This document shows positions 39,711 to 48,885 of a stretch of DNA of 64,000 nucleotides, one piece after another. The first letter of the stretch is position 1. Every line of letters starts with the position of its first letter. The stretch spans positions 1,488,001-1,552,000 of the forward strand of contig NZ_CP017713.1 of the NCBI RefSeq assembly GCF_002706425.1. Reading direction: 5' to 3'. The stretch is from Loigolactobacillus coryniformis subsp. coryniformis KCTC 3167 = DSM 20001 (GTDB lineage Bacteria > Bacillota > Bacilli > Lactobacillales > Lactobacillaceae). The position numbers and the translations under genes were made by a program. The notes under the pieces are model-generated. The model was not told where the DNA came from, ran no database searches, and saw nothing but the letters and a program-made list of their open reading frames with translations.

Positions 39711-40211
39711 ATGACGATTGCGTTCATGTGGGCGGAGGCCCGCGACCATTTGATTGGGGCCAACGGACACTTGCCATGGCATTTGCCTGCCGATCTCCAA
39801 CATTTTAAGCAAACTACATTGAATCAAATTGTAGTGATGGGTCGGAAAACTTATGCTGGTATGGGCAAGCCACTACCAGGGCGTACCAATATCGTACTAA
39901 GTCAACAAGTGGATTATCCAGTGGCACCCGGCGTCATTTTATTAAATAACGTCGCTGCTGTTTTGGATTATGCATCCGCGCACCCACAGCAGGAGACAAT
40001 CATTATTGGCGGTGCACAAATTTTTGCTTTATTTAAAGAATATGTTACCCGCTTGTATGTTACTGAGATCGATGCTACTTTTAGCGGTGATACGTATATG
40101 CCAGCGCTAGATTGGTCAGCATTTAAACGGGTTGCTTTTCAAGCCGGTGAAATCGACACCAAAAATAAATATCCTTATTCATTTGCGACCTACCAACGCC
40201 GTGACGAATAA
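39711..40211 (+). CDS. dfrA: Dihydrofolate reductase
   Basis: Reduces dihydrofolate produced by ThyA. 166 residues, SD AGGAGG. N-terminal WAEARDHLIGANGHLPWHLPADL with the substrate-binding Asp, then VVMGRKTY for NADPH binding, IIIGGAQIF, and a C-terminal YPYSFATYQR. In many DHFRs the first segment reads W-A..; here MTIAFMWAEARDHLIG fits the lactobacillar form. Lies 51 bp after thyA, probably one operon. Confidence 0.95.
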   Translation: MTIAFMWAEARDHLIGANGHLPWHLPADLQHFKQTTLNQIVVMGRKTYAGMGKPLPGRTNIVLSQQVDYPVAPGVILLNNVAAVLDYASAHPQQETIIIGGAQIFALFKEYVTRLYVTEIDATFSGDTYMPALDWSAFKRVAFQAGEIDTKNKYPYSFATYQRRDE

Positions 40212-40367
40212 TTTTTAGAGTGACAAGTGAAAAAGCAAGGTTAATCTGCTATACTAAATTAGTGTTTATTTGCTGGTCCAACGTTAATTTAGAAGGTTAC
40301 TTTTGAGTTAGCGTTTTCCGACAATAGCAAGTTGAAAACAATTTGTAAGAAAGTGTGGCTGAAGTTC

Positions 40368-41213
40368 GTGGCAACTATAAAAATCGTAACCGATTCGTCG
40401 GTTCAACTAACCCCTGAAGAAGTTGAAAAATACAATATCACGGTCATTCCACTTTCAGTTATGATTGACGGTACCGTTTATATCGATGGCAAAACGATCA
40501 CACGTCCACGTTTTGTTGAATTAATGAATCAATCGACCGCGTTACCTAAAACTAGTCAACCGCCGATCGGTGAATTCATTGAATTATTTGATCAACTGGG
40601 TGCTGACGGTAGTCAGGTGATTGCTTTGCATATGACGGATGCCATCAGTGGTACCGTTAATACTGCGCGTCAAGCAGCTAACTTAAGTAAAAGTGATGTT
40701 ACGGTTATCGACACACGGGAAACTGATCGTGGCATGGCCTTTCAAGTCTTACGTGCAGCACAATTAGCACAATCTGGTGCCGATAAGGAAACTATTTTGA
40801 GCTCATTGGATCGTGTGCGCAACAGTACAAAGTTATACATGGCCGTCATGACCTTAGATAACATCGTTAAAGGTGGTCGAGTCAGCCGGGTTACTGGCTT
40901 GATCTCCAATATTTTGAACATGAAGGTTATTTTTGAAATGATCGATGGTGAGCTAAACGTCAGGACTAAGGGTCGCGGTACGAAAACCGTTAATAACTTT
41001 ATGCGTGATTTGATTGCTGACCTAGCAAGCAAACCAAATATTAAGAGTATCGGTATTTCACATGTAGCAGCGAATGATGTTATGGAAAAATTCAGAGCAG
41101 ACATTCATGCAGCATTGCCGAATGTACCTTTATTGATTCGTGATACTAGCCCAATTATTGCAACATATGCGGGTATGGGTGCTTTTGCGATTATGTATTA
41201 CACTGAAGATTAG
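40368..41213 (+). CDS. DegV-family fatty-acid-binding protein
   Basis: 281 residues from GTG 40368 (MATIKIVTDSSVQL); the frame is open from ATG 40332 and no SD is clear, so the start is uncertain. DegV fold: DSS near the N terminus, PPIGEFIELFDQL, HMTDAISGTVNTARQA, and a C-terminal domain ending MGAFAIMYY. In Firmicutes such proteins (FakB) present fatty acids to the kinase FakA for phospholipid synthesis; several paralogues per genome are common. No fakA nearby. Confidence 0.9.
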   Translation: MATIKIVTDSSVQLTPEEVEKYNITVIPLSVMIDGTVYIDGKTITRPRFVELMNQSTALPKTSQPPIGEFIELFDQLGADGSQVIALHMTDAISGTVNTARQAANLSKSDVTVIDTRETDRGMAFQVLRAAQLAQSGADKETILSSLDRVRNSTKLYMAVMTLDNIVKGGRVSRVTGLISNILNMKVIFEMIDGELNVRTKGRGTKTVNNFMRDLIADLASKPNIKSIGISHVAANDVMEKFRADIHAALPNVPLLIRDTSPIIATYAGMGAFAIMYYTED

Positions 41214-41232
41214 TTGATAATTTGTAGTAAAA

Positions 41233-41266
41233 TGGGGGCTGTGACGCGTTTGTCAAAGCCCTTTTA
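41233..41266 (+). terminator. Terminator after the DegV gene
   Basis: GGGCT and AGCCC close a hairpin with inner TGAC/GTCA; TTTT follows. A TATAAT (41280-41285) downstream of it could serve the next transcript, without a recognisable -35. Confidence 0.7.
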
Positions 41267-41300
41267 CTATAGTCAGACATATAATTATCGTTATTAGTAA

Positions 41301-41637
41301 GATAGAACCATGTTTCAACTTAGCGATTTTTGCCTTAGTTGAATGGACATCGCCACGAACATCAGAAAGTTTATTAGTGGTTTTGGCTAAGAAACTTAAC
41401 CTAATTTTAGTGAGATAGAGCCATGTTTCAACTTGGCGATTTTTGCCTTAGTTGAATGGACATCGCCACGAACATCAGAAAGTTTATTAGTGGTTTTGGC
41501 TAAGAAACTTAACTTATTTTAGTGAGATAGAGCCATGTTTCAACTTGGCGATTTTTGCCTTAGTTGAATGGACATCGCCACGAACATCAGAAAGTTTATT
41601 AGTGGTTTTGGCTAAGAAACTTAACTTATTTTAGTGA
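41301..41637 (+). repeat. Three tandem 112-bp leader repeats before the GDSL hydrolase gene
   Basis: Copies at 41301-41413 (113 bp), 41414-41525 and 41526-41637 (112 bp each). The next seven bases (41638-41644, GATAGAG) begin a fourth unit that turns into the SD GAGGAG of the hydrolase gene. Copies 2 and 3 are practically identical; copy 1 differs at a few bases. Each unit carries CCATGT, a hairpin TTCAACT/AGTTGAA with inner GGC/GCC, then TGGACATCG and AACATCAGAAA. No ORF runs through. A related single copy precedes hslU. Confidence 0.95.
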
Positions 41638-41655
41638 GATAGAGGAGTTTTAATA

Positions 41656-42531
41656 GTGCGCGGTTTAAAGATCATTAAAGAAATCGTGTTGGTGCTAGTC
41701 ATTATTGGGGTGGTCGCCGGTGGTATTTATGCCGGGCTGAACTATTTTGGGCCGGGAACCGTCAGTGAGCAAACTGTGAAACCCAAGGCGACACCAACGG
41801 TTAAAAAGAAAAAAAGTATCAAGCTTGTCGCGGTCGGCGATTCTTTGACTCAAGGAGTCGGTGATGGCATGAATCAAGGCGGCTACGTGGGGATCATTAA
41901 GAGTGAACTCACCACTAAACAAGCTGTGAAAGCAAGTACACAAAATTATGGCATCGCGGGTGAAACCAGCACTCAAATCGATCAACGCGTGCGGACTAAC
42001 AAAGACTTGCAGCAGGCGTTGAAAGATGCTGATGTGATCACAATGTCAGTTGGTGGCAACGATTTAATGGCCGTTTTACGTCAACAAATGTTGAACTTAA
42101 ATGAAGCCGACATCAAACGAGCACAAACGGCGTATACCACACATTTAGCTACGTTATTGCAAGACGTCCGTCAATATAACGATCAGGCGCCAATTTTTGT
42201 TTTTGGTATCTATAATCCGTTTTATCTGTATTTTCCTAAAATGACGAAAATGCAAGCTGCCGTTGAAAATTGGAACACTGCTTCAGCTAAAGTGATCAAG
42301 CAACAAAAGAATAGTTATTTGATCGATATTTGCGATCAACTATCTAAAGGCGAAAAATTGACGACACAGAAAAAGTCTAAAGCGGCTAGTGATTCTAGTA
42401 ATGAAAAAAATCAGTTAATTTTCACAGAAGATAATTTTCATCCCAATCATTCGGGATACCAAGTCATGGCCGACGATTTATATCAAGTCATGATGCAACA
42501 AAAGAATAAATGGCTAATAGATAGGAAATGA
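41656..42531 (+). CDS. Membrane-anchored SGNH/GDSL hydrolase (YpmR-like)
   Basis: 291 residues, GTG 41656 with GAGGAG 8 nt upstream. One N-terminal membrane span (about 7-28) with the catalytic domain outside. SGNH blocks: VAVGDSLTQGVGDG (Ser), a Gly in AGETSTQ, VGGNDLM (Asn) and DNFHPNHSGY (Asp-x-x-His). Probably a lipase/esterase of wall or membrane lipids; substrate unknown. A Lys/Ser-rich loop (about 240-255) interrupts the C-terminal part. Followed without gap by the YpmS gene, as in Bacillus. Its leader carries three structured repeats. Confidence 0.9.
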   Translation: MRGLKIIKEIVLVLVIIGVVAGGIYAGLNYFGPGTVSEQTVKPKATPTVKKKKSIKLVAVGDSLTQGVGDGMNQGGYVGIIKSELTTKQAVKASTQNYGIAGETSTQIDQRVRTNKDLQQALKDADVITMSVGGNDLMAVLRQQMLNLNEADIKRAQTAYTTHLATLLQDVRQYNDQAPIFVFGIYNPFYLYFPKMTKMQAAVENWNTASAKVIKQQKNSYLIDICDQLSKGEKLTTQKKSKAASDSSNEKNQLIFTEDNFHPNHSGYQVMADDLYQVMMQQKNKWLIDRK

Positions 42532-42533
42532 GT

Positions 42534-43142
42534 ATGGAAACAAAAAAAAGGACAGTTAAAAAGCCACTTAATTGGTGGAAATGGCTTTTCATCGCCTTAG
42601 TGGCAATTTTACTAGGCAGTGGGGCTTATTTGGGTGTTAAACTGACAACACCGCCACCAGCTGATACAAGTAGCGAACAATTGATCAAGCGTGATCCAAC
42701 ATTTGCGATTAATTTAAAAAAATCGCAGGTCAACGCAGTGATCAGTTATTACCTTAATCATTATTTGAAGGACAGTAAAATTAAGTACGAATTTGATCTT
42801 GATGATCAGGCGATTCTTAAGGGTAAGTTTAAACTATTAGGTTATCCGGTACCATTTTCAATCTACTTTGATCCCTATGTAAAAGAAAATGGTGACGTCC
42901 AATTAAAAGCTCGGCGCATGGCAATCGGAAGTTTATCAGTTCCAATTAAAACTGTTATGAACTATATTGGCAATAGTTATAAATTTCCTAAGTGGGTTGT
43001 ACTTGATAGCAAGCAAAAAACGATTTTATTGAAATTAAATCAGTTCAAAATGAAAAATGGCATGCAGATCAAAGCAACGCGGATCGATTTACCTAATGAT
43101 AAGATCGATCTGAATGTCTATATCCCACAATTTAATGAATAG
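42534..43142 (+). CDS. YpmS-family membrane protein (DUF2140)
   Basis: 202 residues from ATG 42534; AGGA seven bases upstream favours it over ATG 42528. Short basic N terminus, one membrane span (about 15-34, WWKWLFIALVAILLGSGAYL), then an extracytoplasmic beta-rich domain with FAINLKKSQVNAVISYYLNHY and KFPKWVVLD. The family is conserved beside the YpmR hydrolase, so a joint envelope function is likely but unproved. Confidence 0.87.
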   Translation: METKKRTVKKPLNWWKWLFIALVAILLGSGAYLGVKLTTPPPADTSSEQLIKRDPTFAINLKKSQVNAVISYYLNHYLKDSKIKYEFDLDDQAILKGKFKLLGYPVPFSIYFDPYVKENGDVQLKARRMAIGSLSVPIKTVMNYIGNSYKFPKWVVLDSKQKTILLKLNQFKMKNGMQIKATRIDLPNDKIDLNVYIPQFNE

Positions 43143-43155
43143 GCGGTGAAGTTCT

Positions 43156-43383
43156 ATGCGTAAAAGTTTCTATCAATTCTTGATGACCCAGCGAAACCCA
43201 GAAAGTCATGATGAGGTTGCACAATTTGCGGCAAATGCGTTTTTTGATCAAGGCTTTCCTAAGTTAGACCAAAATTATGATTCTTTATCAAAGTATTTAG
43301 AAGAAAATGCTGGCTATCTACCTAGTATGACTATTTTTGACGAGGCTTTTCAACGCTATCAAGAACAAGCAAGTGAGCTATAG
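43156..43383 (+). CDS. YozE family protein (UPF0346)
   Basis: 75 residues, SD GGCGGTGAAG. Acidic, helical protein with [12 protein letters not shown] and the Phe/Tyr-rich [11 protein letters not shown]; the family has a sterile-alpha-motif-like helical fold of unknown function. Follows YpmS by 13 nt, probably cotranscribed. Confidence 0.9.
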   Translation: MRKSFYQFLMTQRNPESHDEVAQFAANAFFDQGFPKLDQNYDSLSKYLEENAGYLPSMTIFDEAFQRYQEQASEL

Positions 43384-43438
43384 CGTTAAGTTAACTAGTA
43401 ATAACGATTTTAAATGTGAATTAGAATAGGTGATTTTA

Positions 43439-44899
43439 TTGAAAGAAGCTCCAAAGTCAGAGTCAAAAGTTCCTAAGAAACGTAAACGCCGTGTTAGTTT
43501 ATTGGTTTACATCAGTTCAACCTTGTTAGCTTTCTTCGTTGGCATTTTCATGACGATCTTGATCGTCGGTTTGAATAGCCGCACTAGCCAACAGTTGGAT
43601 ACTTCTAGCGCTGGTTTTAGTAAAATTAGCCAAGTATACCAGACCATTAGTCAGCAATATTATCGTAAAACGGACCAGAAAAAATTGATCAATGGTGCAA
43701 TTAAAGGTATGGTCAATAGCTTAGATGATCCGTATTCTGAATATTTGACCGGCAGTGATGCCAGCAATTTGGACAACACGATCTCTGGTAGCTTCGAAGG
43801 TATCGGCGCGGAGATCCAGAAAAAAGGTAATTACGTTGAAATTGTTTCGCCAATCGCTGGTAGTCCGGCTAAAAAGGCTGGTTTAAAAGCCAATGACGTC
43901 ATTACCGCGATCAACGGCCACTCAACGGCTGGTTGGAGCGCTACTAAAACCACCAATAAGATTCGTGGTAAAAAAGGCACCAAAGTCACGTTAACGATCA
44001 AACGGGATCAGCAAAGCTTCAAAATTACGCTTAAGCGTGATGTGATCCCAGTCAAGACGGTTAATGCCCGCATTGATAAGCAACACCCAACAGTTGGTTA
44101 TATCCAGATCACCAGCTTTTCTGAACCAACTTTCAAAGAGGTTAAGACAGCCATCAAGAAATTACGCCAAGAAGGCGCCAAATCGTTTATTCTTGATGTA
44201 CGCAGTAATCCTGGTGGTATCATGCAACAAGCTCTGAAAATCTCCAGTATGTTTGTCGCTAACGGCAAGACTTTAATGCAAGTTAAGGCGCGCACTGGGC
44301 AACCAACTGTTTACAAGGCAGGTAAGTCACAAGATGGCGGCTTTAAGGTTAAGGAGCCCGTCAAAGTCTTGATCGATGACGGTAGTGCTAGTGCATCAGA
44401 AATCTTTGCGGCTGCGTTAAATCAATCCGCTAATGTGGAATTGATCGGTACCAAGTCATTCGGTAAAGGCACCGTGCAACAGGTCAGCCAGTTGGATAAA
44501 AAGAGCGAATTTAAAATCACCGTTGCTAAATGGTTAACTCCAAATGGCAGTTGGATCAACAAGCGCGGATTAACGCCAAATATTGAAGCTAAGTATCCAG
44601 GTTATGCTTATCTACCAATGGTCAGTGATCAAAAAACCTACCAATTAGAGGATGTCTCAAGTAAGATCAAAACCTTGCAGACAGAATTAAAGGCAGTTGG
44701 TCAAGATCCAGGAACGATCAATGGTTACTTTAGCGCAACGACGCAGAAAGCGGTCGTTGCTTTCCAAGCAGCCAATAATTTGGATCAAACTGGTAAACTC
44801 GATACTGCTACGATTGATAAATTACAAACTGAGATCACCAAGAAAATCAGTGATAATGACGTTGCTTATGACAAAGCAGTTGAACAATTAACGAAGTAA
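43439..44899 (+). CDS. Carboxy-terminal processing protease (S41, CtpA type)
   Basis: 486 residues from TTG 43439 (TAGGTGAT upstream). Basic N terminus, one membrane span (about 20-43), then outside: a PDZ domain (about 110-190, GSFEGIGAEIQ and GSPAKKAGLKANDVI), the S41 protease domain with the catalytic Ser in DDGSASASEIF (about 318) and Lys in KSFGKGTVQQV, and a C-terminal peptidoglycan-binding domain (about 405-470, GTINGYFSATTQKAV). The last domain points to wall-associated substrates. Last gene of the run that starts with the hydrolase. Confidence 0.93.
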   Translation: MKEAPKSESKVPKKRKRRVSLLVYISSTLLAFFVGIFMTILIVGLNSRTSQQLDTSSAGFSKISQVYQTISQQYYRKTDQKKLINGAIKGMVNSLDDPYSEYLTGSDASNLDNTISGSFEGIGAEIQKKGNYVEIVSPIAGSPAKKAGLKANDVITAINGHSTAGWSATKTTNKIRGKKGTKVTLTIKRDQQSFKITLKRDVIPVKTVNARIDKQHPTVGYIQITSFSEPTFKEVKTAIKKLRQEGAKSFILDVRSNPGGIMQQALKISSMFVANGKTLMQVKARTGQPTVYKAGKSQDGGFKVKEPVKVLIDDGSASASEIFAAALNQSANVELIGTKSFGKGTVQQVSQLDKKSEFKITVAKWLTPNGSWINKRGLTPNIEAKYPGYAYLPMVSDQKTYQLEDVSSKIKTLQTELKAVGQDPGTINGYFSATTQKAVVAFQAANNLDQTGKLDTATIDKLQTEITKKISDNDVAYDKAVEQLTK

Positions 44900-44904
44900 A
44901 TTAA

Positions 44905-44946
44905 AACGAAGCGTTAGCAAATAATTGTTGATGCTTCGTTTTTTGT
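44905..44946 (+). terminator. Terminator after the S41 protease gene
   Basis: AACGAAGC (44905-44912) pairs with GCTTCGTT (44933-44940), then T's. Confidence 0.88.
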
Positions 44947-45131
44947 TTGCAAAATTGATAGGGAGACGTACTTACTTAAAATCTATTGCCTAACACAATA
45001 ATTTTATACGGATACTTATTGATCACCACCTTTATCCAGTTATCTAAATATGAGTAAAATGAAACTTCATCTATTACTATATACTCCGACTGTAAGTGAG
45101 TCTAAACATAATAAGTGGCAAAATTTACTTT
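44947..45131. other. Gene-free stretch upstream of ppsA control region
   Basis: AT-rich DNA without an ORF carrying an SD and without a stem I would defend. The control elements of ppsA follow directly. Confidence 0.6.
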
Positions 45132-45147
45132 AACTTTGTACAAAGTT
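45132..45147. promoter_or_regulatory. Perfect 16-bp palindrome, candidate operator of ppsA
   Basis: AACTTTGTACAAAGTT, fully symmetric, just upstream of the -10 TACAAT (45152-45157) and thus across the -35/spacer. The protein that binds it is unknown to me. Confidence 0.6.
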
Positions 45148-45169
45148 GAACTACAATAGAGTTGGTTAA

Positions 45170-45183
45170 TGTAACCGATTCCA
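45170..45183 (+). promoter_or_regulatory. cre (CcpA) site downstream of the ppsA start site
   Basis: TGTAACCGATTCCA matches 13 of 14 positions of TGWAANCGNTNWCA. It lies 12 bp after the -10, i.e. around +7 to +20, a position where CcpA blocks elongation or initiation. Confidence 0.65.
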
Positions 45184-45250
45184 TTTAGTCTTTTTGTTTG
45201 GTAATCAATAAGGTTTAAGTGATCATGATTAATTACAAGGAGGTAATATC

Positions 45251-47656
45251 ATGAGTAGTCGCGATACTGCGAATGTTTTATGGTTCAATGAGTTGCACCG
45301 TGAAGATGTTAACCTAGTAGGTGGCAAGTCGTCCTCGCTAGGGGAAATGACTTCTTCGATGGATGTGCCAGTGCCATATGGTTTTGCCACAACCGCACGC
45401 GCATATCGGTACTTTATGCATCAGACAAAATTAAACGATAAAGTTAACGCTTTACTTGAAAGTATTAAGGACTACGAAAATTCAGATGAACTGCATACAA
45501 CCTGCCAACAGATTCGTGATTTAATTATTAGCGCAACAATGCCGGAAGATCTAGCAAATGATATTAAGCAAGCATATGCTGAATTAGCTAAAAAAATGGG
45601 TCAGGATGATCCCTTTGTTGCGATCCGTTCTTCCGCAACAGCTGAAGACTTGCCTAACGCTTCGTTTGCGGGACAACAAGAATCCTACTTGAACATTAAA
45701 GGCGCCGCAGATGTGGTTAATCGTGTTCAACAATGTTATTCGTCACTATTTACTGATCGGGCAACTTATTATCGCCATAAGCAGCATTTCCCCCACGAAA
45801 AAGTTGCATTATCAGCAGCAGTACAGATGATGGTCTTTTCTAAGGCATCAGGCATCATGTTTTCCGTTAATGTTGCTAATGGTGACGCCTCTAAAATTGT
45901 GATTGATGCAATTTATGGTTTAGGTGAGTATATTGTCTTAGGTAAGGTAACACCAGATCATTTTGTGATTGATAAACAATCGATGAAGATCGTCGAAAAA
46001 AATATCATTAAACAGCCGATAGAATTGATGCGGATCCCAAATGGTGGTACGAAGGAGCAGGCTGTTCCTACTGAGTTACAAGAGCAACCAGTACTTACTG
46101 ATAATCAGGTAATTGAATTAGCAGGTTATGCCAAGGAAATTGAACGTCATTATGGTTGTTATATGGATATGGAATATGCCTTGGATACCAATACAAATCG
46201 CTTGTGGATCGTGCAGGCACGGCCAGAAACTGTTTGGTCACGGCGCAACAAAGAAAAGAAGACAAATAATGCACCTAGCGATGATAGTGACGTTACTGCA
46301 GATAATGCGGAAGTTGCTGTTCGTGGGTTACCGGCTAGTCCTGGTGTCGCCAGTGGCGTGGTTCATGTGATTGATAATCCGAAAGATATTGATCAATTCA
46401 AGCAAGGCGAAATTCTGGTCACGTTAATGACTTCACCTGATTGGGTCCCAGCTATGAAAAAAGCAGCGGCAATTATCACCAATAATGGGGGCATGACTTG
46501 CCATGCAGCAATCATTTCCCGTGAAATGCAGATTCCTTGTATTGTTGGAACCAGAAGTAAAAATGTGGCCGCAACCGATGTGCTCAAAACCGGCGACGTA
46601 GTAACCGTTGATGCTAAAAATGGCGTTGTCTATCGTGGCAAAGTTGAAAGTATGTTTAAGCAGTCAGCACCAGTCAATACAGCAAATGGTCAAGTTGTGG
46701 CAGCTGAAACCTTTGCACCAACTGCTACGGGTGTCATGATGAACTTAGGTGACCCCGATTTAGCCGATCGGTACGCTTCCTTACCAGCTGATGGTATTGG
46801 TTTGATGCGGGAGGAATTTCTTTGGACATCGTATATTCATGAACATCCACTCTATTTAATTGAAAAAGGTGAATCTGAAAAAGCGGTTAATATGCTGGCG
46901 GAGGGGATTGCTAAAGTGACACGAGCAATGGTACCCCGGCCCGTTGTGCTGCGGCTATCGGATTTCAAGTCAAGCGAATACCGGAAGTTAAAAGGTGGCG
47001 AAAAATACGAACCACATGAATCTGCAGATTTACTCGGTTGGCGGGGTGCTTCCCGTTATTATGATCTTAAGTATATTGCGGCTTTCAAACTTGAATTGGC
47101 CGCAGTTAAAAAGGTACGGAATGAATTTGGCCTAAAAAATCTGAACGTGATGATTCCATTCGTCCGGACAGTTGCTGAAGCACAAAAAGTAACGACTATT
47201 ATGCATAATGAAGGCTTAGTGCGTAATGCAGATTTCAAAGTTTATATGATGGCAGAAATCCCGGCCAACATTATTCTTGCCGATCAATTTAATCAGTTTA
47301 TTGACGGTTATTCGATTGGATCAAATGATTTAACCATGCTGATTTTGGGCTGTGATCGGAACAACGATACAGTTGCCAGCCTATTTGATGAACGTAACCT
47401 GGCCGTTAAACGAGCGATTCATCATTTGATTGCGACTGCACATAAAGATGGAAAGACCGTATCTATTTGTGGACAAGCACCTTCGGAATATCCCGACTTT
47501 ACGAATTTCCTGATTCAAAGTGGTATCGATTACGTTTCTGTTAATCCAGATATGGTTAAAGAAACAAAACGCAATGTAGCCCACTTTGAACAACGGATCA
47601 TGCTGGATAAAGCTACTGGACGCGGTTTACAAGACCAAACGGATTACGACTGGTAA
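45251..47656 (+). CDS. ppsA: Phosphoenolpyruvate synthase
   Basis: Makes PEP from pyruvate and ATP (AMP and phosphate released), the gluconeogenic entry. 801 residues, SD AAGGAGG. Order: ATP-grasp pyruvate/ATP-binding domain (about 15-335, VGGKSSSLGEM and IRSSATAEDLPNASFAGQQ), swivelling phosphohistidine domain with GGMTCHAAIISRE (His about 420), and the PEP-binding barrel (about 490-790) with DGIGLMREEF and SIGSNDLT. PPDK is less likely: the linker and GMTCHAA arrangement fit PpsA. Its cre site fits repression by sugar. Supports growth on lactate/pyruvate or similar. Confidence 0.92.
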   Translation: MSSRDTANVLWFNELHREDVNLVGGKSSSLGEMTSSMDVPVPYGFATTARAYRYFMHQTKLNDKVNALLESIKDYENSDELHTTCQQIRDLIISATMPEDLANDIKQAYAELAKKMGQDDPFVAIRSSATAEDLPNASFAGQQESYLNIKGAADVVNRVQQCYSSLFTDRATYYRHKQHFPHEKVALSAAVQMMVFSKASGIMFSVNVANGDASKIVIDAIYGLGEYIVLGKVTPDHFVIDKQSMKIVEKNIIKQPIELMRIPNGGTKEQAVPTELQEQPVLTDNQVIELAGYAKEIERHYGCYMDMEYALDTNTNRLWIVQARPETVWSRRNKEKKTNNAPSDDSDVTADNAEVAVRGLPASPGVASGVVHVIDNPKDIDQFKQGEILVTLMTSPDWVPAMKKAAAIITNNGGMTCHAAIISREMQIPCIVGTRSKNVAATDVLKTGDVVTVDAKNGVVYRGKVESMFKQSAPVNTANGQVVAAETFAPTATGVMMNLGDPDLADRYASLPADGIGLMREEFLWTSYIHEHPLYLIEKGESEKAVNMLAEGIAKVTRAMVPRPVVLRLSDFKSSEYRKLKGGEKYEPHESADLLGWRGASRYYDLKYIAAFKLELAAVKKVRNEFGLKNLNVMIPFVRTVAEAQKVTTIMHNEGLVRNADFKVYMMAEIPANIILADQFNQFIDGYSIGSNDLTMLILGCDRNNDTVASLFDERNLAVKRAIHHLIATAHKDGKTVSICGQAPSEYPDFTNFLIQSGIDYVSVNPDMVKETKRNVAHFEQRIMLDKATGRGLQDQTDYDW

Positions 47657-47710
47657 ACGTACTTTTATGACTATCGTATGTAGTGTAACAATTTTATTAG
47701 CTGATAGTAC

Positions 47711-47759
47711 AAAAATCCTGTTAACGGCTTAAATAATAAGTCTTTAACAGGATTTTTTT
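47711..47759. terminator. Bidirectional terminator between ppsA and lysR-type gene
   Basis: AAAAATCCTGTTAA (47711-47724) and TTAACAGGATTTTT (47744-47757) form a long symmetric stem with A's before and T's after. Confidence 0.9.
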
Positions 47760-47855
47760 GGCGTGGAAGAATAAAACGTTAATGTGTTAAAAGCGTTTAA
47801 TTTTTAGCCTAGTCATTCGGATGATCACTGCTAATTGATGACGGCACTTAACCAC

Positions 47856-48785
47856 TTATTTTTCATTAAATACTTCAAACCCATAGCCGCGAATATGCTG
47901 CTTCAATAAGGCTAAATAGCGTTGTGCGGTTGTACTCAGCTCGATTTTTTTGTGGCGTAAGTAGCCTAAGGTCATGGCATCATCAACTGCCAGCGGAATA
48001 GCGATAATTTTTTCATCATTTAGCTCGCTACTAATAATACCTGAACTAATGGTGTAGCCGTTTAAACCGACCATCAAATTAAAAATCGTGGCCCGATCAC
48101 TGATCCGAATATGCTTTTTATGAGGTAACGTGCTGAGAATTTCTTCGGCAAAATAGAAGGAGCTGGTGTCACCTTGTTCGTAGGATAAATAAGGATAGTC
48201 CTGTAGATCAGCCAAAGTAAGTGTCTTTTTTTGCGTCAATGGATTGTCACGACCGATGAACACGTGGGGACGAGCTTCAAATAATGGCACAAAGCTTAAA
48301 TCTTTTTCCGCAATCAAGCGTTTAAGTACGGTGCGGTTAAACTTGTTTAGGTAAATCACACCAAGTTCACTTTTCAATGTTTGGACATCATTGAGTACGT
48401 TTTCGGTTTCCGTTTCCCGCAGTGTAAATTGATACGTATCCGCACCGATTTCTTTAACTAATTCGACAAAAGCGTGAACCACAAAGGCGTAATGTTGCGC
48501 GGATACACTAAAAATTCGTTTACGGACGGTTCCTTGTCCAAAATGTTCATTGAGTAAATTAACTTGATCCAATACACTACGCGAATAGTTGATAAATTCA
48601 CGCCCCGCATCGGTTAAGGTAATACCGGTCTTATTGCGATAAAATAGTTGAATCTGGTACTCTTTTTCTAATTCTTTCATCGCTTGTGATAATGATGGCT
48701 GACTAATAAACAGCTGTTTCGCTGCTTCATTGATTGATCCTGTCGTCGCAATCTTTTCCAAATACTTTAATTGTTGAATACGCAT
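47856..48785 (-). CDS. LysR-family regulator, probably of methionine metabolism (MtaR/MetR-like)
   Basis: 309 residues from ATG 48785 (MRIQQLKYLEKIA); AAGGAG lies 12 nt upstream. N-terminal winged helix with GSINEAAKQLFISQPSLSQAMKELE (shown in two parts: GSINEAAKQLFISQ and PSLSQAMKELE), followed by the effector-binding periplasmic-protein-like domain (about 90-300). Divergent from the MetE-like gene, with a MET-box-like palindrome in the shared 160-bp gap. From this arrangement I infer that it activates that gene; the ligand is not visible. Confidence 0.85.
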   Translation of the reverse strand: MRIQQLKYLEKIATTGSINEAAKQLFISQPSLSQAMKELEKEYQIQLFYRNKTGITLTDAGREFINYSRSVLDQVNLLNEHFGQGTVRKRIFSVSAQHYAFVVHAFVELVKEIGADTYQFTLRETETENVLNDVQTLKSELGVIYLNKFNRTVLKRLIAEKDLSFVPLFEARPHVFIGRDNPLTQKKTLTLADLQDYPYLSYEQGDTSSFYFAEEILSTLPHKKHIRISDRATIFNLMVGLNGYTISSGIISSELNDEKIIAIPLAVDDAMTLGYLRHKKIELSTTAQRYLALLKQHIRGYGFEVFNEK

Positions 48786-48846
48786 ACTGTTAATAAGCTC
48801 CTTAAGATTATTGCTGATCACAAATATTACAATAGTGTGCTTTCGG

Positions 48847-48863
48847 TTATAGGTAAAACCTAT
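48847..48863. promoter_or_regulatory. MET-box-like operator between lysR and metE-like genes
   Basis: ATAGGT-AAA-ACCTAT (48849-48863) is a perfect palindrome inside TTATAGG...CCTATTATA, close to the streptococcal MET-box (TATAGTTTSAAACTATA). It is centred about 66 bp before the expected start site of the metE-like gene, the usual LysR activation position. Confidence 0.6.
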
Positions 48864-48885
48864 TATATCATCAAAGTAATCAGTC

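Noticed and set aside
41301-41644. CRISPR-like array
   Set aside because: Three 112-bp contiguous copies without unique spacers, and no cas genes; this is a tandem duplication.
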